Origin: Microbispora rosea
GTDB taxonomy: Bacteria > Actinomycetota > Actinomycetes > Streptosporangiales > Streptosporangiaceae
Assembly (NCBI RefSeq): GCF_900156315.1
Contig: NZ_FTNI01000002.1
Location: 124,001 to 188,000, forward strand
Direction: 5' to 3'
Length of the DNA stretch: 64,000 nucleotides
The notes beneath the pieces were generated by a model, which saw nothing but the letters and a program-made list of their open reading frames with translations, made no database searches and was not told the origin of the DNA. This document shows positions 35,091-43,122 of this stretch, piece after piece (within the stretch, counting starts at the first letter, position 1; every line of letters starts with the position of its first letter). The position numbers were made by a program, and so were the translations under genes.

Positions 35091-35951
35091 ATGCGTACGA
35101 CGACCGCCGCTTCGGGACGGGTCTGGTTCATCACCGGTGCGGGGCGGGGGCTCGGCCTGGCGTTCACCAGGGCCGCGCTCGACAACGGCGACCGGGTGGT
35201 CGCCGCGACCAGGACCGTGGCGCCGCTGGAGGGCCTGGCCGCCGAGCACGAGGACAGGCTGCTCGTGCTCCCTCTGGACGTCACCGACCGCGCGGCGGTC
35301 CACGCCACGGTCGACCGGGCGACCGAGCGCTTCGGCCGGCTCGACGTCGTGGTGAACAACGCCGGGATCATGTCCATGGGGATGATCGAGGAGTTCACCG
35401 AGGCCGAGGCCCGGGCCCAGATGGAGACCAACTTCTTCGGCGCGCTGTGGGTCAGCCAGGCCGTCCTGCCCTGCCTGCGTGCTCAGGGGTCGGGGCACAT
35501 CGTGCAGATCTCCAGCATCGGAGCGCTCGGGGGCTTCCCCACCACGGGGCTGTACAGCGCGAGCAAGTTCGCGCTGGAGGGCATGAGCGAGGCCCTGGCG
35601 ATGGAGGCCGCGCGGTTCGGGGTGAAGGTCACCATCGTCGAGCCCGGCGGCTACTGGACCGACCTGTACACGAGCATGACCGCGACCACGCCGATCCCCG
35701 GCTACGCCCCTCTGCGGGCCGAGCTGGAGAAGCAGTGGGCCGAGGGGTCGGTGGACAGCGATCCCCGGCTGGCCGCCGAGGCCGTGCTGACGCTCGTCGG
35801 CAGCGACGAGCCCCCACTACGGCTGCTGCTGGGCGGCACGGCCTACGACCTGGCCTTCGACGTCTCCCGCCGGCGCATGGAGACGTGGGCACGCTGGGAG
35901 GAGGTCAGCCGCGCCGCCGAGCACGCCATCCCCGCCCCGCCTGCCCGCTAG
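35091..35951 (+). CDS. Short-chain dehydrogenase/reductase (SDR)
   Basis: A 286-residue classical SDR. Cofactor loop 'FITGAGRGLGLAFTRAALD' (TGxxxGxG), 'LPLDVTDRAAV', 'VVNNAGIMSMG' (NNAG), and the catalytic Ser, Tyr and Lys in 'VQISSIGALGGFPTTGLYSASK' (seen in parts 'ISSIGAL' and 'YSASK'). An Arg after the beta-2 strand ('AATRTVAPLEGL') suggests NADP. ATG 35091 follows GGAG by 5 bases; GTG 35085 is an alternative. It is controlled by the divergent TetR. The substrate is unknown. Its stop overlaps the next, convergent gene by 4 bases. Confidence 0.92.
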   Translation: MRTTTAASGRVWFITGAGRGLGLAFTRAALDNGDRVVAATRTVAPLEGLAAEHEDRLLVLPLDVTDRAAVHATVDRATERFGRLDVVVNNAGIMSMGMIEEFTEAEARAQMETNFFGALWVSQAVLPCLRAQGSGHIVQISSIGALGGFPTTGLYSASKFALEGMSEALAMEAARFGVKVTIVEPGGYWTDLYTSMTATTPIPGYAPLRAELEKQWAEGSVDSDPRLAAEAVLTLVGSDEPPLRLLLGGTAYDLAFDVSRRRMETWARWEEVSRAAEHAIPAPPAR

Positions 35952-37228
35952 CCGGCGGCGTCGCCGGGCGTCCTGCGGCGCCGGCGCAGGCCGTACGCGC
36001 CGAGGGCGAGGAGCACGAGGACGCCGCCGCCGATCAGCAGGGGGGTGGCCGCGCCCGTGGAGGCCGGGTCCTCTCCGCGTGCCTTGGCCGCGCCGACGTC
36101 GGCCGCGCCCGGCGTCGGCGAGGGCCGTACGGCCAGGGGGGAGGAGGAGGGCTTGGGGTCGGGCGCCGGGCCGACCAGCTGGCCCACGGGGGCCGCCTTG
36201 CCCCTCGCGGCGAAGCCCCAGTCGAGCAGCTTGGCGACCTCGTCCCAGAAACCGCCGGGGTGATGCATGATCACGACGAGGATGGTGTGGCCGTCACGCC
36301 GGGCGGCGCCTACGAAGCTGCCCAGCGCCTTGGACGTCCAGCCGTTCTTGACACCGAGCATGCCCTTGTAGCGTCCGAGGAGCCGGTTGTGGTTGGCCAT
36401 CTCGTAGTAGGCGGGCGCCGGAGACTCACTGGCCTCGGAGTCGTCACCGCGCTTCTTCTTCTTTTTCTTCTTCGGGTCTTCCTTGGGCGCGGGGAACTTG
36501 GCGACCTTCGTGCTGATGTATTCGCGGAAGTCCGGGATCGCCAGCCCGGCCCGCGCGATCAGGGCGAGGTCGTAGGCCGAGCTGCGCTGGCCCGGGGCGT
36601 CCAGGCCGTTCGGCGTCTTGGCCACCGTGTCGTACGCCTGGAGCTTGCGCGCCTCCTTGTTCATGTCGGTGAGCGTCTTCTTCACGCCGCCGTTGGCCTC
36701 GGCGAGCGCGACCGCCGCGTCGTTGCCGGAGACCATGAGCAGCGCCCGCATCAGGTCGTCGACCTTGTAGATCGGCTCGGGGACGATGCCGACGGCGCTG
36801 CCCTCCACGTTGCAGGCTTCCTCGCTCGGCTTGATCTTGCGGTTCTTGTCGAGCCTGGGGATCAGCGTGACGGCCGTCAGCGTCTTGAGCGTGCTCGCGG
36901 GCAGGTAGTGCCCGTGCGGGTCCTTGGCCGCGAGCACCGCGCCGGTGTCGGCGTCGGCCACGACGTACGCGCTGGCCTCGGTCTTGGGCGGAGGGTTGAT
37001 CCCGGCGGGCCGGACGATCCCGTGGCCGGCGAGCAGATCCCCGCCCACGGTGCCGTTTCCCCTGCCGATTCCGGCCACGGTGGCGCCGGCCGCGGCCGTG
37101 CCGGTCTCCCGCGGCGCCAGGCCGGGCGCGGCCGGCGCGCCCGCGGCGGGAGGGGCGCCGAGCAGCACCGTCGTCAGCATTCCCACCGTCGTCACGGTCG
37201 CGGCGAGAGCCCGCAGGTTCGTCCCCAT
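35948..37228 (-). CDS. D-alanyl-D-alanine carboxypeptidase (penicillin-binding protein, S11)
   Basis: A 426-residue exported serine peptidase that trims the terminal D-Ala of peptidoglycan stem peptides. Signal peptide (1-30), then the S11 catalytic domain: SxxK as S112-T-L-K115, SxN as 'MVSGNDAAVALAE', and the third motif as 'MLGVKNGWT', where KTG is replaced by KNG. A lysine run ('DPKKKKKKKRGDD') forms an unusual charged loop before the third motif. A Pro/Ser-rich segment and a C-terminal membrane helix ('LLIGGGVLVLLALGAYGL') with an Arg tail anchor it. Corresponds in position to the trpS-yihY-dac region of other actinobacteria. Confidence 0.92.
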   Translation of the reverse strand: MGTNLRALAATVTTVGMLTTVLLGAPPAAGAPAAPGLAPRETGTAAAGATVAGIGRGNGTVGGDLLAGHGIVRPAGINPPPKTEASAYVVADADTGAVLAAKDPHGHYLPASTLKTLTAVTLIPRLDKNRKIKPSEEACNVEGSAVGIVPEPIYKVDDLMRALLMVSGNDAAVALAEANGGVKKTLTDMNKEARKLQAYDTVAKTPNGLDAPGQRSSAYDLALIARAGLAIPDFREYISTKVAKFPAPKEDPKKKKKKKRGDDSEASESPAPAYYEMANHNRLLGRYKGMLGVKNGWTSKALGSFVGAARRDGHTILVVIMHHPGGFWDEVAKLLDWGFAARGKAAPVGQLVGPAPDPKPSSSPLAVRPSPTPGAADVGAAKARGEDPASTGAATPLLIGGGVLVLLALGAYGLRRRRRTPGDAAG

Positions 37229-37321
37229 AGGTCGCTCAGCCTAGCCTCGACTGCCTTCGCATGAAGTGACATATGCCCCATATGTCACAGGGCCACGCAG
37301 GCGGCCGCCGATACTGTGGAC

Positions 37322-37522
37322 ATGACGAGACGTGTATCGATCTTTCTTGTGGCACTCGCCGTTTTCATGATCTTCGAATGGATCAACCTCGGCTTCAATC
37401 TCGCCGACGGGCACGAGACGTCCTTCTACGTCGTCCACGGCGTACTCATCGCGGTGAACATCCTCCTGGCACTGGCGCTCGGGGCGGTCGGCGTGCGGGG
37501 ATGGATGAAGGGTAGGGCCTGA
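37322..37522 (+). CDS. SCO4848-family small membrane protein
   Basis: A 66-residue protein with two membrane helices ('SIFLVALAVFMIFEWINLGF' and 'YVVHGVLIAVNILLALALGA') and a short basic end 'GVRGWMKGRA'. Sequence pattern and its place next to the D,D-carboxypeptidase gene match SCO4848-type proteins of streptomycetes. ATG 37322 is chosen; a GTG two codons upstream is possible. Function unknown. The dac gene is divergent, 93 bases away. Confidence 0.78.
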   Translation: MTRRVSIFLVALAVFMIFEWINLGFNLADGHETSFYVVHGVLIAVNILLALALGAVGVRGWMKGRA

Positions 37523-37588
37523 GCCTGGAACGACCTTGTCCGCTGCGACCCACAGGTCGGCAGGGACCGAACGTGATGGAGGCAAGCT

Positions 37589-38761
37589 TTGGCGATCGAC
37601 TTCAACCCCTCGCGTGGCGCGACCCTCGGCGTGGAGTGGGAGCTTCAGCTCGTCGACCGGCATACGCGTCATCTCCGCCAGGACGCCAAGGAGGTGCTCG
37701 GCGCGGTTCCCGATCTCAGTGAGGGACAGCGGCCCAAGGCCATGCACGAGCTCATGCAGTCGCAGGTCGAGATCGTCACCGACGTCTGCCACACCGTGGC
37801 CGAGGCGGTGCAGGACCTGAAGAAGAGCATCGGCCGGCTGACCGAGGCCGTCGAGCCGCGCGGCATCGCGCTCGCCTGCACGGGGACCCACGCGATCAGC
37901 GACTGGCGCGACGCGGTCTACGCCCCCAGCCAGCGCTACGTGGAGCTGGTCGAGGACCTGCAGTGGCTCGCCTGGCGGATCCAGACGTTCGGCGTGCACG
38001 TCCACGTGGGCGTCAAGGAACGGGACAAGGTCATTCCGATCGTCAACGCCCTCGCGGCATACCTGCCGCACTTCCTCGCGCTCACCTCCTCCAGCCCTTA
38101 CTGGGGAGGGCAGGACACCGGGCTGGCATCGAGCCGGGCCATCGTCTTCGGCTCGCTGCCCACGGCCGGGCCGCCGCACCTGCTGGCCGACTGGGCCGAG
38201 TTCGAGGAGTACATGGACACGCTGCTGCGGGCGGGCACGATCCGCAGCATCAAGGAGGTGTGGTGGGACATCCGGCCGCATCCCGACTTCGGCACCATCG
38301 AGGTGCGGATGTTCGACGGCATCCCGACGCCGCGCGAGGTGGGCATGGTGGCCGCGCTGACCCAGTGCCTCGTGCAGCAGTTCGATCAGCAGCTCGACCG
38401 GGGATACAAGCTGCCGCACCCCGCGGCGTGGGTGGTGCGCGACAACAAGTGGCGCGCCACGCGCTACGGCCTCGACGCGGACGTCATCACCGACGACCAT
38501 GGCTCCACGGCGCCGATGCGCGACGTATTGTATGAACTTCAGCGTGAACTCGAACCCGTCGCCGAGCGGCTCGGCTGTGCCGACGAACTGGCGGTCGTGA
38601 CCGAGGTGCTGGAGCAGGGGAGCTCATCCGAGCGCCAGCGGGCGATCCTCGCCGACGGAGGGACCCTCCAGGACGTGGTCGACGCAACGGTGATCGAGCT
38701 CGCCGAGGACAGGTTCGTCACCTCGAACCCCAACCGCGAGATCGGACAATCGGCCACCTGA
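37589..38761 (+). CDS. Glutamate-cysteine ligase-like carboxylate-amine ligase (GCS2, YbdK type)
   Basis: A 390-residue ATP-dependent ligase of the GCS2 family. It opens with 'TLGVEWELQLVDRHTRHL' (metal-binding Glu pair) and shows 'MHELMQSQVEIVTDVCHTVA', 'FGVHVHVGV' and 'TIEVRMFDGIPT', all active-site strands of the fold. It forms a gamma-glutamyl bond, perhaps to cysteine, but actinomycetes use mycothiol and the true substrate of YbdK-type enzymes is often unknown. TTG start 37589 with GGAGG 6 bases upstream. There is no ergothioneine gene set beside it, so EgtA is not claimed. Confidence 0.88.
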   Translation: MAIDFNPSRGATLGVEWELQLVDRHTRHLRQDAKEVLGAVPDLSEGQRPKAMHELMQSQVEIVTDVCHTVAEAVQDLKKSIGRLTEAVEPRGIALACTGTHAISDWRDAVYAPSQRYVELVEDLQWLAWRIQTFGVHVHVGVKERDKVIPIVNALAAYLPHFLALTSSSPYWGGQDTGLASSRAIVFGSLPTAGPPHLLADWAEFEEYMDTLLRAGTIRSIKEVWWDIRPHPDFGTIEVRMFDGIPTPREVGMVAALTQCLVQQFDQQLDRGYKLPHPAAWVVRDNKWRATRYGLDADVITDDHGSTAPMRDVLYELQRELEPVAERLGCADELAVVTEVLEQGSSSERQRAILADGGTLQDVVDATVIELAEDRFVTSNPNREIGQSAT

Positions 38762-38800
38762 CGGGGTAGGCCTGATATGTCCGGTAACAGTGCCTCAGTT

Positions 38801-38829
38801 CTGACAACGCGCGGTGCCCGGTGTAAATA
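38801..38829 (+). promoter_or_regulatory. Sigma-70-like promoter upstream of the amidohydrolase leader
   Basis: CTGACA (38801-38806), a 17-base spacer and TAAATA (38824-38829). Transcription would start near 38836, about 165 bases before the amidohydrolase GTG, which leaves room for the mini-ORF and hairpin described separately. Confidence 0.45.
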
Positions 38830-38876
38830 CTGGGCAATCCGGCGTATCGGAGGGTCGCGGCATGGAAGGATTGTGA

Positions 38877-38933
38877 ATGAAGGGTCGGTGGAGGCGAGAC
38901 ACGCCCGCGCGACCCTTTTGGGCTTTTTCGTGA
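38877..38933 (+). CDS. Possible 18-codon leader peptide in the amidohydrolase leader
   Basis: ATG 38877 follows GGAAGG by 7 bases and encodes MKGRWRRDTPARPFWAFS before TGA at 38931. The peptide is Arg-rich and has two Trp. The terminator-like hairpin (38881-38916) falls inside it, so ribosome movement through the peptide would disrupt the stem, the arrangement of an attenuator. It is too short for codon statistics; the case rests on layout only. Confidence 0.3.
   Translation: MKGRWRRDTPARPFWAFS
38881..38920 (+). terminator. Intrinsic-terminator-like hairpin in the amidohydrolase leader
   Basis: AGGGTCG (38881-38887) pairs with CGACCCT (38910-38916) and encloses a GGCG/CGCC stem; the right arm runs directly into TTTT and, after GGGC, a second TTTTT. 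Such U-runs are rare in this genome. It may end transcripts from the ligase gene upstream or act as an attenuator for the amidohydrolase downstream. Confidence 0.6.
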
Positions 38934-39001
38934 CTTTTCATGATCATATGGACGATCCGGCGATCCGTGGCGGGACGGCGCACCGGAGAAGGGAAGACCC
39001 C

Positions 39002-40243
39002 GTGGCCACCTCATCGAAGCTCGCAACGCCGGACGCGGCCGTGCCAGGAAGCAACGGCCTGGCCGGGCAGCTGGCGGAATTCCTTCGCGAGCACAACGAT
39101 GAGCTGATCGAGTTCCGGCGCGACGTACACGCGCATCCGGAGATCGCCTTCAGCGAGCATCGCACGACAGAGAAGATCGCTGAGCGGCTGACGGACGCCG
39201 GGCTCACCCCGCACCCGCTGTCGCGCGGCACCGGCCTGTGGGTGGACCTCGGCCGCGACGAGGGGCCCACGGTCGCCCTGCGCGCCGACATCGACGCGCT
39301 GCCGATGGAGGACGAGAAGGACGTCCCCTACCGCTCCACGAACCCCAACGCGTGCCACGCCTGCGGCCACGACGTGCACACCTCGATCGTCCTCGGCGCC
39401 GGGCTGTTCCTGGCGTCGCAGGCCGACGCGGGAGCGCTCCCCGGCCGGGTGCGGCTGATCTTCCAGCCCGCCGAGGAGGTCGCGGGCGGCGCGCTGGAGG
39501 TCATGCGCGACGGCGGCCTCAACCAGGTCGACCGCATCTTCGCGGTGCACTGCGATCCGCGCCTCGACGTCGGTCACATCGGCCTGCGCACCGGCCCGAT
39601 CACCGGTTCCTGCGACAGCCTGCGCATCCGCGTCGCGGGCCCGGGCGGGCACACCGCCCGGCCGCACCTGACCGTCGACCTCGTCTACGCGCTCAGCAAG
39701 ATCGTCACCGAGCTGCCGGCCGCGCTGTCCCGCCGCGTCGACCCGCGCTCCAGCCTCAGCCTCGTGTGGGGCCAGATCTCCGCGGGCTCGGTGGCGAACG
39801 CGATCCCGGACGTCGGGGTGGCTCAGGGCACGGTCAGGTCGCTCGACGAGGACGCCTGGCACCAGGCGCCCGACATGGTCAAGGCCCTGCTCGACTCGGT
39901 CGCCGGCGCGTACGGCGTGGACGCCGAGATCGACTACCGGCGCGGCACGCCGCCCACGGTGAACGAGGCCACCAGCATCCAGATGCTCCACGACGCGGTC
40001 ACCCAGATCATCGGCGAGGGGGCGGCCGTGCCCACGCCGCAGAGCCTCGGCGGCGAGGACTTCTCCTGGTATCTCGAGTCGGTGCCCGGCGCGCTCGCCC
40101 GGCTGGGCACCCGGCCGCCGGGGGTCGTCGACGAGGTCGACATCCACCGGCCGCTGTTCGACGTGGACGAGAGGGCGATCGGGATCGGCGTCCAGGTCAT
40201 GGCCGCCACCGCGCTGACCGCGCTGTGGGGCGGCGCCCGCTGA
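39002..40243 (+). CDS. M20-family amidohydrolase (hippurate / N-acyl-amino-acid hydrolase type)
   Basis: A 413-residue zinc peptidase-like hydrolase. Metal and catalytic residues lie in 'FRRDVHAHPEIAFSEHRT', 'VALRADIDALPMED' (with catalytic Asp), 'HACGHDVHTSIVLGAG' (HxCGHDxH), 'RLIFQPAEEVAGGA' (catalytic Glu) and 'SLGGEDFSWYLE' near the end. The dimerisation lid begins 'GPGGHTARPHLTVD'. It removes an acyl group from N-acyl amino acids or similar amides. The GTG at 39002 follows GAAGGGAAG; longer readings would extend through the leader. Expression may depend on the terminator-like hairpin just upstream. Confidence 0.92.
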   Translation: MATSSKLATPDAAVPGSNGLAGQLAEFLREHNDELIEFRRDVHAHPEIAFSEHRTTEKIAERLTDAGLTPHPLSRGTGLWVDLGRDEGPTVALRADIDALPMEDEKDVPYRSTNPNACHACGHDVHTSIVLGAGLFLASQADAGALPGRVRLIFQPAEEVAGGALEVMRDGGLNQVDRIFAVHCDPRLDVGHIGLRTGPITGSCDSLRIRVAGPGGHTARPHLTVDLVYALSKIVTELPAALSRRVDPRSSLSLVWGQISAGSVANAIPDVGVAQGTVRSLDEDAWHQAPDMVKALLDSVAGAYGVDAEIDYRRGTPPTVNEATSIQMLHDAVTQIIGEGAAVPTPQSLGGEDFSWYLESVPGALARLGTRPPGVVDEVDIHRPLFDVDERAIGIGVQVMAATALTALWGGAR

Positions 40244-40347
40244 TCCGCGCCTGATGACCTCGCGCCCACCGAACCCGCGCCCGATGAACCCGAGCCCGGT
40301 GAACCTCGACCGCCCAAGCGGCCGAGCCCGCTGAGCCGTACGCCGCC

Positions 40348-41826
40348 GTGCCCGACGTCTCCCCCCTGCGTCCCGAGGATCCCCGGCAACTCGGGAGCTA
40401 CCGGCTCGACGGCCGCCTCGGCGTGGGCGGCCAGGGCGTCGTCTTCCGCGGCGCCGCCGCGTCGGGCGGGCCGGTGGCCGTGAAGCTCCTGCACGCCCGG
40501 GTCGACGGCACCTCCGCCCGGCGCGCCTTCGCCCGTGAGATCGAGGCGGTGCGCCGGGTCGCGCCCTTCTGCACCGCCCAGGTCCTCGACGCCGACCTCG
40601 ATGGCGACCGGCCGTACATCGTGAGCGAGTACGTCGACGGGCCGTCGCTGCGCGAGCACGTGACGGCGGCGGGCCCGCGGACGGGCGGCGACCTGGACCG
40701 GGTCGCCGTGGGGACGGCGACCGCGCTGGCCGCGATCCACCGGGCGGGGGTGGTCCACCGTGATTTCAAGCCGGGCAACGTGCTCCTCGGCTCCGACGGG
40801 CTGCGGGTCGTCGACTTCGGCATCTCCCGCCTCGCCGACGCCACCGCGACGACGGGAAGCCTGGTCGGCACCCCGGCCTACATCGCGCCGGAGCAGCTCG
40901 CAGGCCGGCCGGCCGGACCGGCGGCGGACGTGTTCTGCTGGGCGCTCACGCTCGTCTATGCGGCGAGCGGACGGCACGCGTACACCGGTGACACGCACGC
41001 GGCCGTCATGGCGCGCATCCTGTACGGCACGCCGGACCTCGGGCCGCTCACCGGCCTGCTGAAAGACCTCGTCGTGGCGTGCCTGGCCGCGGAGCCGGCC
41101 GATAGGCCGGACGCCGGACAGGTGCTGAGCGCCCTGCTCGACCGGTCCGCCGGGCGGCCGGGCCAGGCGGCGCAGGGCCTGACCGCGCCGAACTTATCCG
41201 GCTCCACGGCGCGGCCACGGCGGGAGGTGGAGGACACGTTGCCGGGGGCGCGGGCCGACGCCGGCCGGGCCGACACCGATCCCACCGGCCCTGATCCCAC
41301 CGGCCCTGATCCCACCGGCCCTGATCCCACCGGCCCTGATCCCACCGGCTCTGATCCCACCGGACTGCCGGTCGGTCCAGGGCCGACCGGCCTCGAGCAG
41401 GCCGGGACCCGTGGGCGCGGTCGCGGGCGAGCGCGCGTGGCCATCGCCTCGCTCGCCGTCCTCGTCGTGGTCGTCGCGGCGGGCGCCGCGTGGGTCCTGA
41501 CGGCCCGCGAATCCGGGCGGCCCGGCGGGACGTGGACGGGCGTCGCCCGCTATCCCTCGGCCGGCCGTGTCTTCCCGGTCGAGATCCGTCTGGCCGCCCC
41601 GGCGCGGATGAGGTGGGGCGCCGACCTGCACTGCTCCGGCCGTCTCACCCCCGCGAGCGGGTCGAATGAGGTGTTCGTGCTGCGCCTCGACCAGGTGAGG
41701 GGCGACGCCTGTTATCCCGGAAGCGTCTCGATCACATGGCGGGGCGAGAGCGCGGCCGACTTCGCGGTGACACGCGAAGGGGAACAGGACGCCCGATACT
41801 CAGGATCCCTTACCCGTACGAATTGA
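40348..41826 (+). CDS. Membrane Ser/Thr protein kinase with small extracellular domain
   Basis: A 492-residue kinase, clearly a paralogue of the one at 24119: N-terminus 'PLRPEDPRQLGSYRL', glycine loop GVGGQG (25-30), Lys46, catalytic Asp139 in HRDFKPGN, 'VVDFGISRL' and 'AYIAPEQL'. A juxtamembrane linker contains a DPTGP pentapeptide repeat (residues about 311-340). One membrane helix follows (about 362-385), then an outer domain of about 100 residues with two Cys ('LHCSGRLTP', 'GDACYPGS') and beta strands. The ligand is unknown. GTG start; the gap before it has loosely repeated CGCGCCC/GATGAACC units. Confidence 0.93.
   Translation: MPDVSPLRPEDPRQLGSYRLDGRLGVGGQGVVFRGAAASGGPVAVKLLHARVDGTSARRAFAREIEAVRRVAPFCTAQVLDADLDGDRPYIVSEYVDGPSLREHVTAAGPRTGGDLDRVAVGTATALAAIHRAGVVHRDFKPGNVLLGSDGLRVVDFGISRLADATATTGSLVGTPAYIAPEQLAGRPAGPAADVFCWALTLVYAASGRHAYTGDTHAAVMARILYGTPDLGPLTGLLKDLVVACLAAEPADRPDAGQVLSALLDRSAGRPGQAAQGLTAPNLSGSTARPRREVEDTLPGARADAGRADTDPTGPDPTGPDPTGPDPTGPDPTGSDPTGLPVGPGPTGLEQAGTRGRGRGRARVAIASLAVLVVVVAAGAAWVLTARESGRPGGTWTGVARYPSAGRVFPVEIRLAAPARMRWGADLHCSGRLTPASGSNEVFVLRLDQVRGDACYPGSVSITWRGESAADFAVTREGEQDARYSGSLTRTN
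41278..41367 (+). repeat. 15-bp in-frame tandem repeat in the kinase gene
   Basis: GATCCCACCGGCCCT is repeated four times perfectly (41278-41337) and twice more with changes (41338-41367). Each unit encodes Asp-Pro-Thr-Gly-Pro. The identity at silent positions shows recent expansion. It lengthens the linker between kinase domain and membrane helix. Confidence 0.9.
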
Positions 41827-41925
41827 CTCAAACGGGATAAATCTGTCAGGGCCTTTGTGTGGCGCGTTCTCTCGCGCGCCCAGTGGGTATCGCGCAGATG
41901 GGTTCATTCCGGGTTGGGGGTCCGA

Positions 41926-42954
41926 TTGCGGACATTCCGGGCGGTGATCGCAGGCGCCGTCGTCGCCGCCGTGACCGTCGTCGCGGGATGCGGCGGCGTG
42001 GTGAGTACGACGTCGCCGCGCACCCGCCCGCTGCAGGTCGGGCTCATGTACGACATCGGCGGGCGGGGCGACCAGTCGTACAACGACGCCGCGGCAGTCG
42101 GAGTCGACGAGGCCAAGCGCAACCTGACCGGCCTGCGGGTGCGGGAGGTCGAGGCCGCGCCGGGCGAGCCCGCGGGCCGAAAGGTGGAGCGGGTGCGGGC
42201 GCTCGCCGAGGCCGGCTACGACCCGGTCATCGCCGTCGGCTACTCGTACGCGCCGGCGCTGGCGCGGATCGCGCCGAGGTTCCCCAAGACCCGGTTCGCG
42301 ATCGTCGACGAGCCGACGGTGTCCGGCCCCAACATCACGAACCTGCTGTTCGCCTCCGAGGAGGGCTCGTTCCTGATGGGCGCGGCGGCGGCGATGAAGT
42401 CGAAAACCGCGGACGTTGGCTTCGTCGGGGGCAACCGGTCGCCGCTGGTCAGGAAGTTCGAGATCGGCTACGTCCAGGGCGTGAAGCACGTGAAGCCGCG
42501 GGCGCGGATCAGGATCGCCTACCTCACCGCCCCCCACGATCTGAGCGGCTTCGATCGGCCGGACAAGGCGCGGAAGGCCGCGCAGCGCATGTACCGGGCG
42601 GGCGCCGACGTGGTCTACCAGGTGGCCGGGGCCTCGGGGGCGGGGGTGTTCCGCGCGGCGGACAAGGCCGGGGCGTGGGCGATCGGCGTCGACTACGACC
42701 AGGCCAAGAGCGCCGACCCGGCCGTGCGCCACGTGATTCTTACCTCGATGATCAAAAGGATCGACGTCGCGGTCTACGACTACCTCGCCAGCGTCGCCGA
42801 CCACACCGTCACCAGCGGCCGGGTCGTGTACGACCTGAGGCGCGGCGGCGTCGACTACAGCCTCACCGGCGGCCACATCACCGACATCCAGCCGCGCCTG
42901 GAGCAGCTCAAGCAGGAGATCATCCACGGCAAGGTCAGGGTTTCCCCAGGCTGA
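41926..42954 (+). CDS. BMP-family nucleoside-binding lipoprotein (first copy)
   Basis: A 342-residue lipoprotein of the basic membrane protein (PnrA-like) family, the solute receptor for nucleoside ABC importers. Signal and lipobox 'VVAGC' near residue 23. Core motifs: 'GLMYDIGGRGDQSYNDAA', 'YDPVIAVGYSYAPALARIA', 'FAIVDEPTVSGPNITNLLF', 'EEGSFLMGAAAAMKSKTADV' (in part), 'VVYQVAGASGAGVFRAADK', 'AIGVDYDQ'. The TTG at 41926 gives the right signal peptide. It differs from its neighbour at 43123 in its outer loops and has Asp to Glu changes near the site, so its ligand may differ. No ABC gene lies directly behind it. Confidence 0.9.
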   Translation: MRTFRAVIAGAVVAAVTVVAGCGGVVSTTSPRTRPLQVGLMYDIGGRGDQSYNDAAAVGVDEAKRNLTGLRVREVEAAPGEPAGRKVERVRALAEAGYDPVIAVGYSYAPALARIAPRFPKTRFAIVDEPTVSGPNITNLLFASEEGSFLMGAAAAMKSKTADVGFVGGNRSPLVRKFEIGYVQGVKHVKPRARIRIAYLTAPHDLSGFDRPDKARKAAQRMYRAGADVVYQVAGASGAGVFRAADKAGAWAIGVDYDQAKSADPAVRHVILTSMIKRIDVAVYDYLASVADHTVTSGRVVYDLRRGGVDYSLTGGHITDIQPRLEQLKQEIIHGKVRVSPG

Positions 42955-43014
42955 CCCCCCGGTCACGGTGCGGACTGGTCTCAATAACGGACATGTTGCG
43001 GACTCGTGCGCGGG

Positions 43015-43044
43015 TTTGGTCTATGCAGGTCAAACAACTATCTT
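43015..43044 (+). promoter_or_regulatory. Possible promoter of the second BMP gene
   Basis: TTTGGT (43015-43020), an 18-base spacer and TATCTT (43039-43044), about 80 bases before the TTG start at 43123. This would let the second BMP gene be transcribed apart from the first. Confidence 0.35.
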
Positions 43045-43122
43045 CCGTGCAGGGTTGCCGTGCGTTCCTGCGTGCGTGCGACGAGAGTCAGACGGGCGGG
43101 GAACGGAAGGGGAGTCACGACC

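Noticed and set aside
37589-38761. GCS2 ligase as EgtA of ergothioneine synthesis
   Set aside because: No egtB, egtC, egtD or egtE gene is adjacent and the protein has the shorter YbdK-like form.
41278-41367. Tandem array as a possible CRISPR
   Set aside because: The units are contiguous with no spacers, are 15 bp long and keep the reading frame of a kinase gene. The 12-bp array at 33278 fails for the same reasons.
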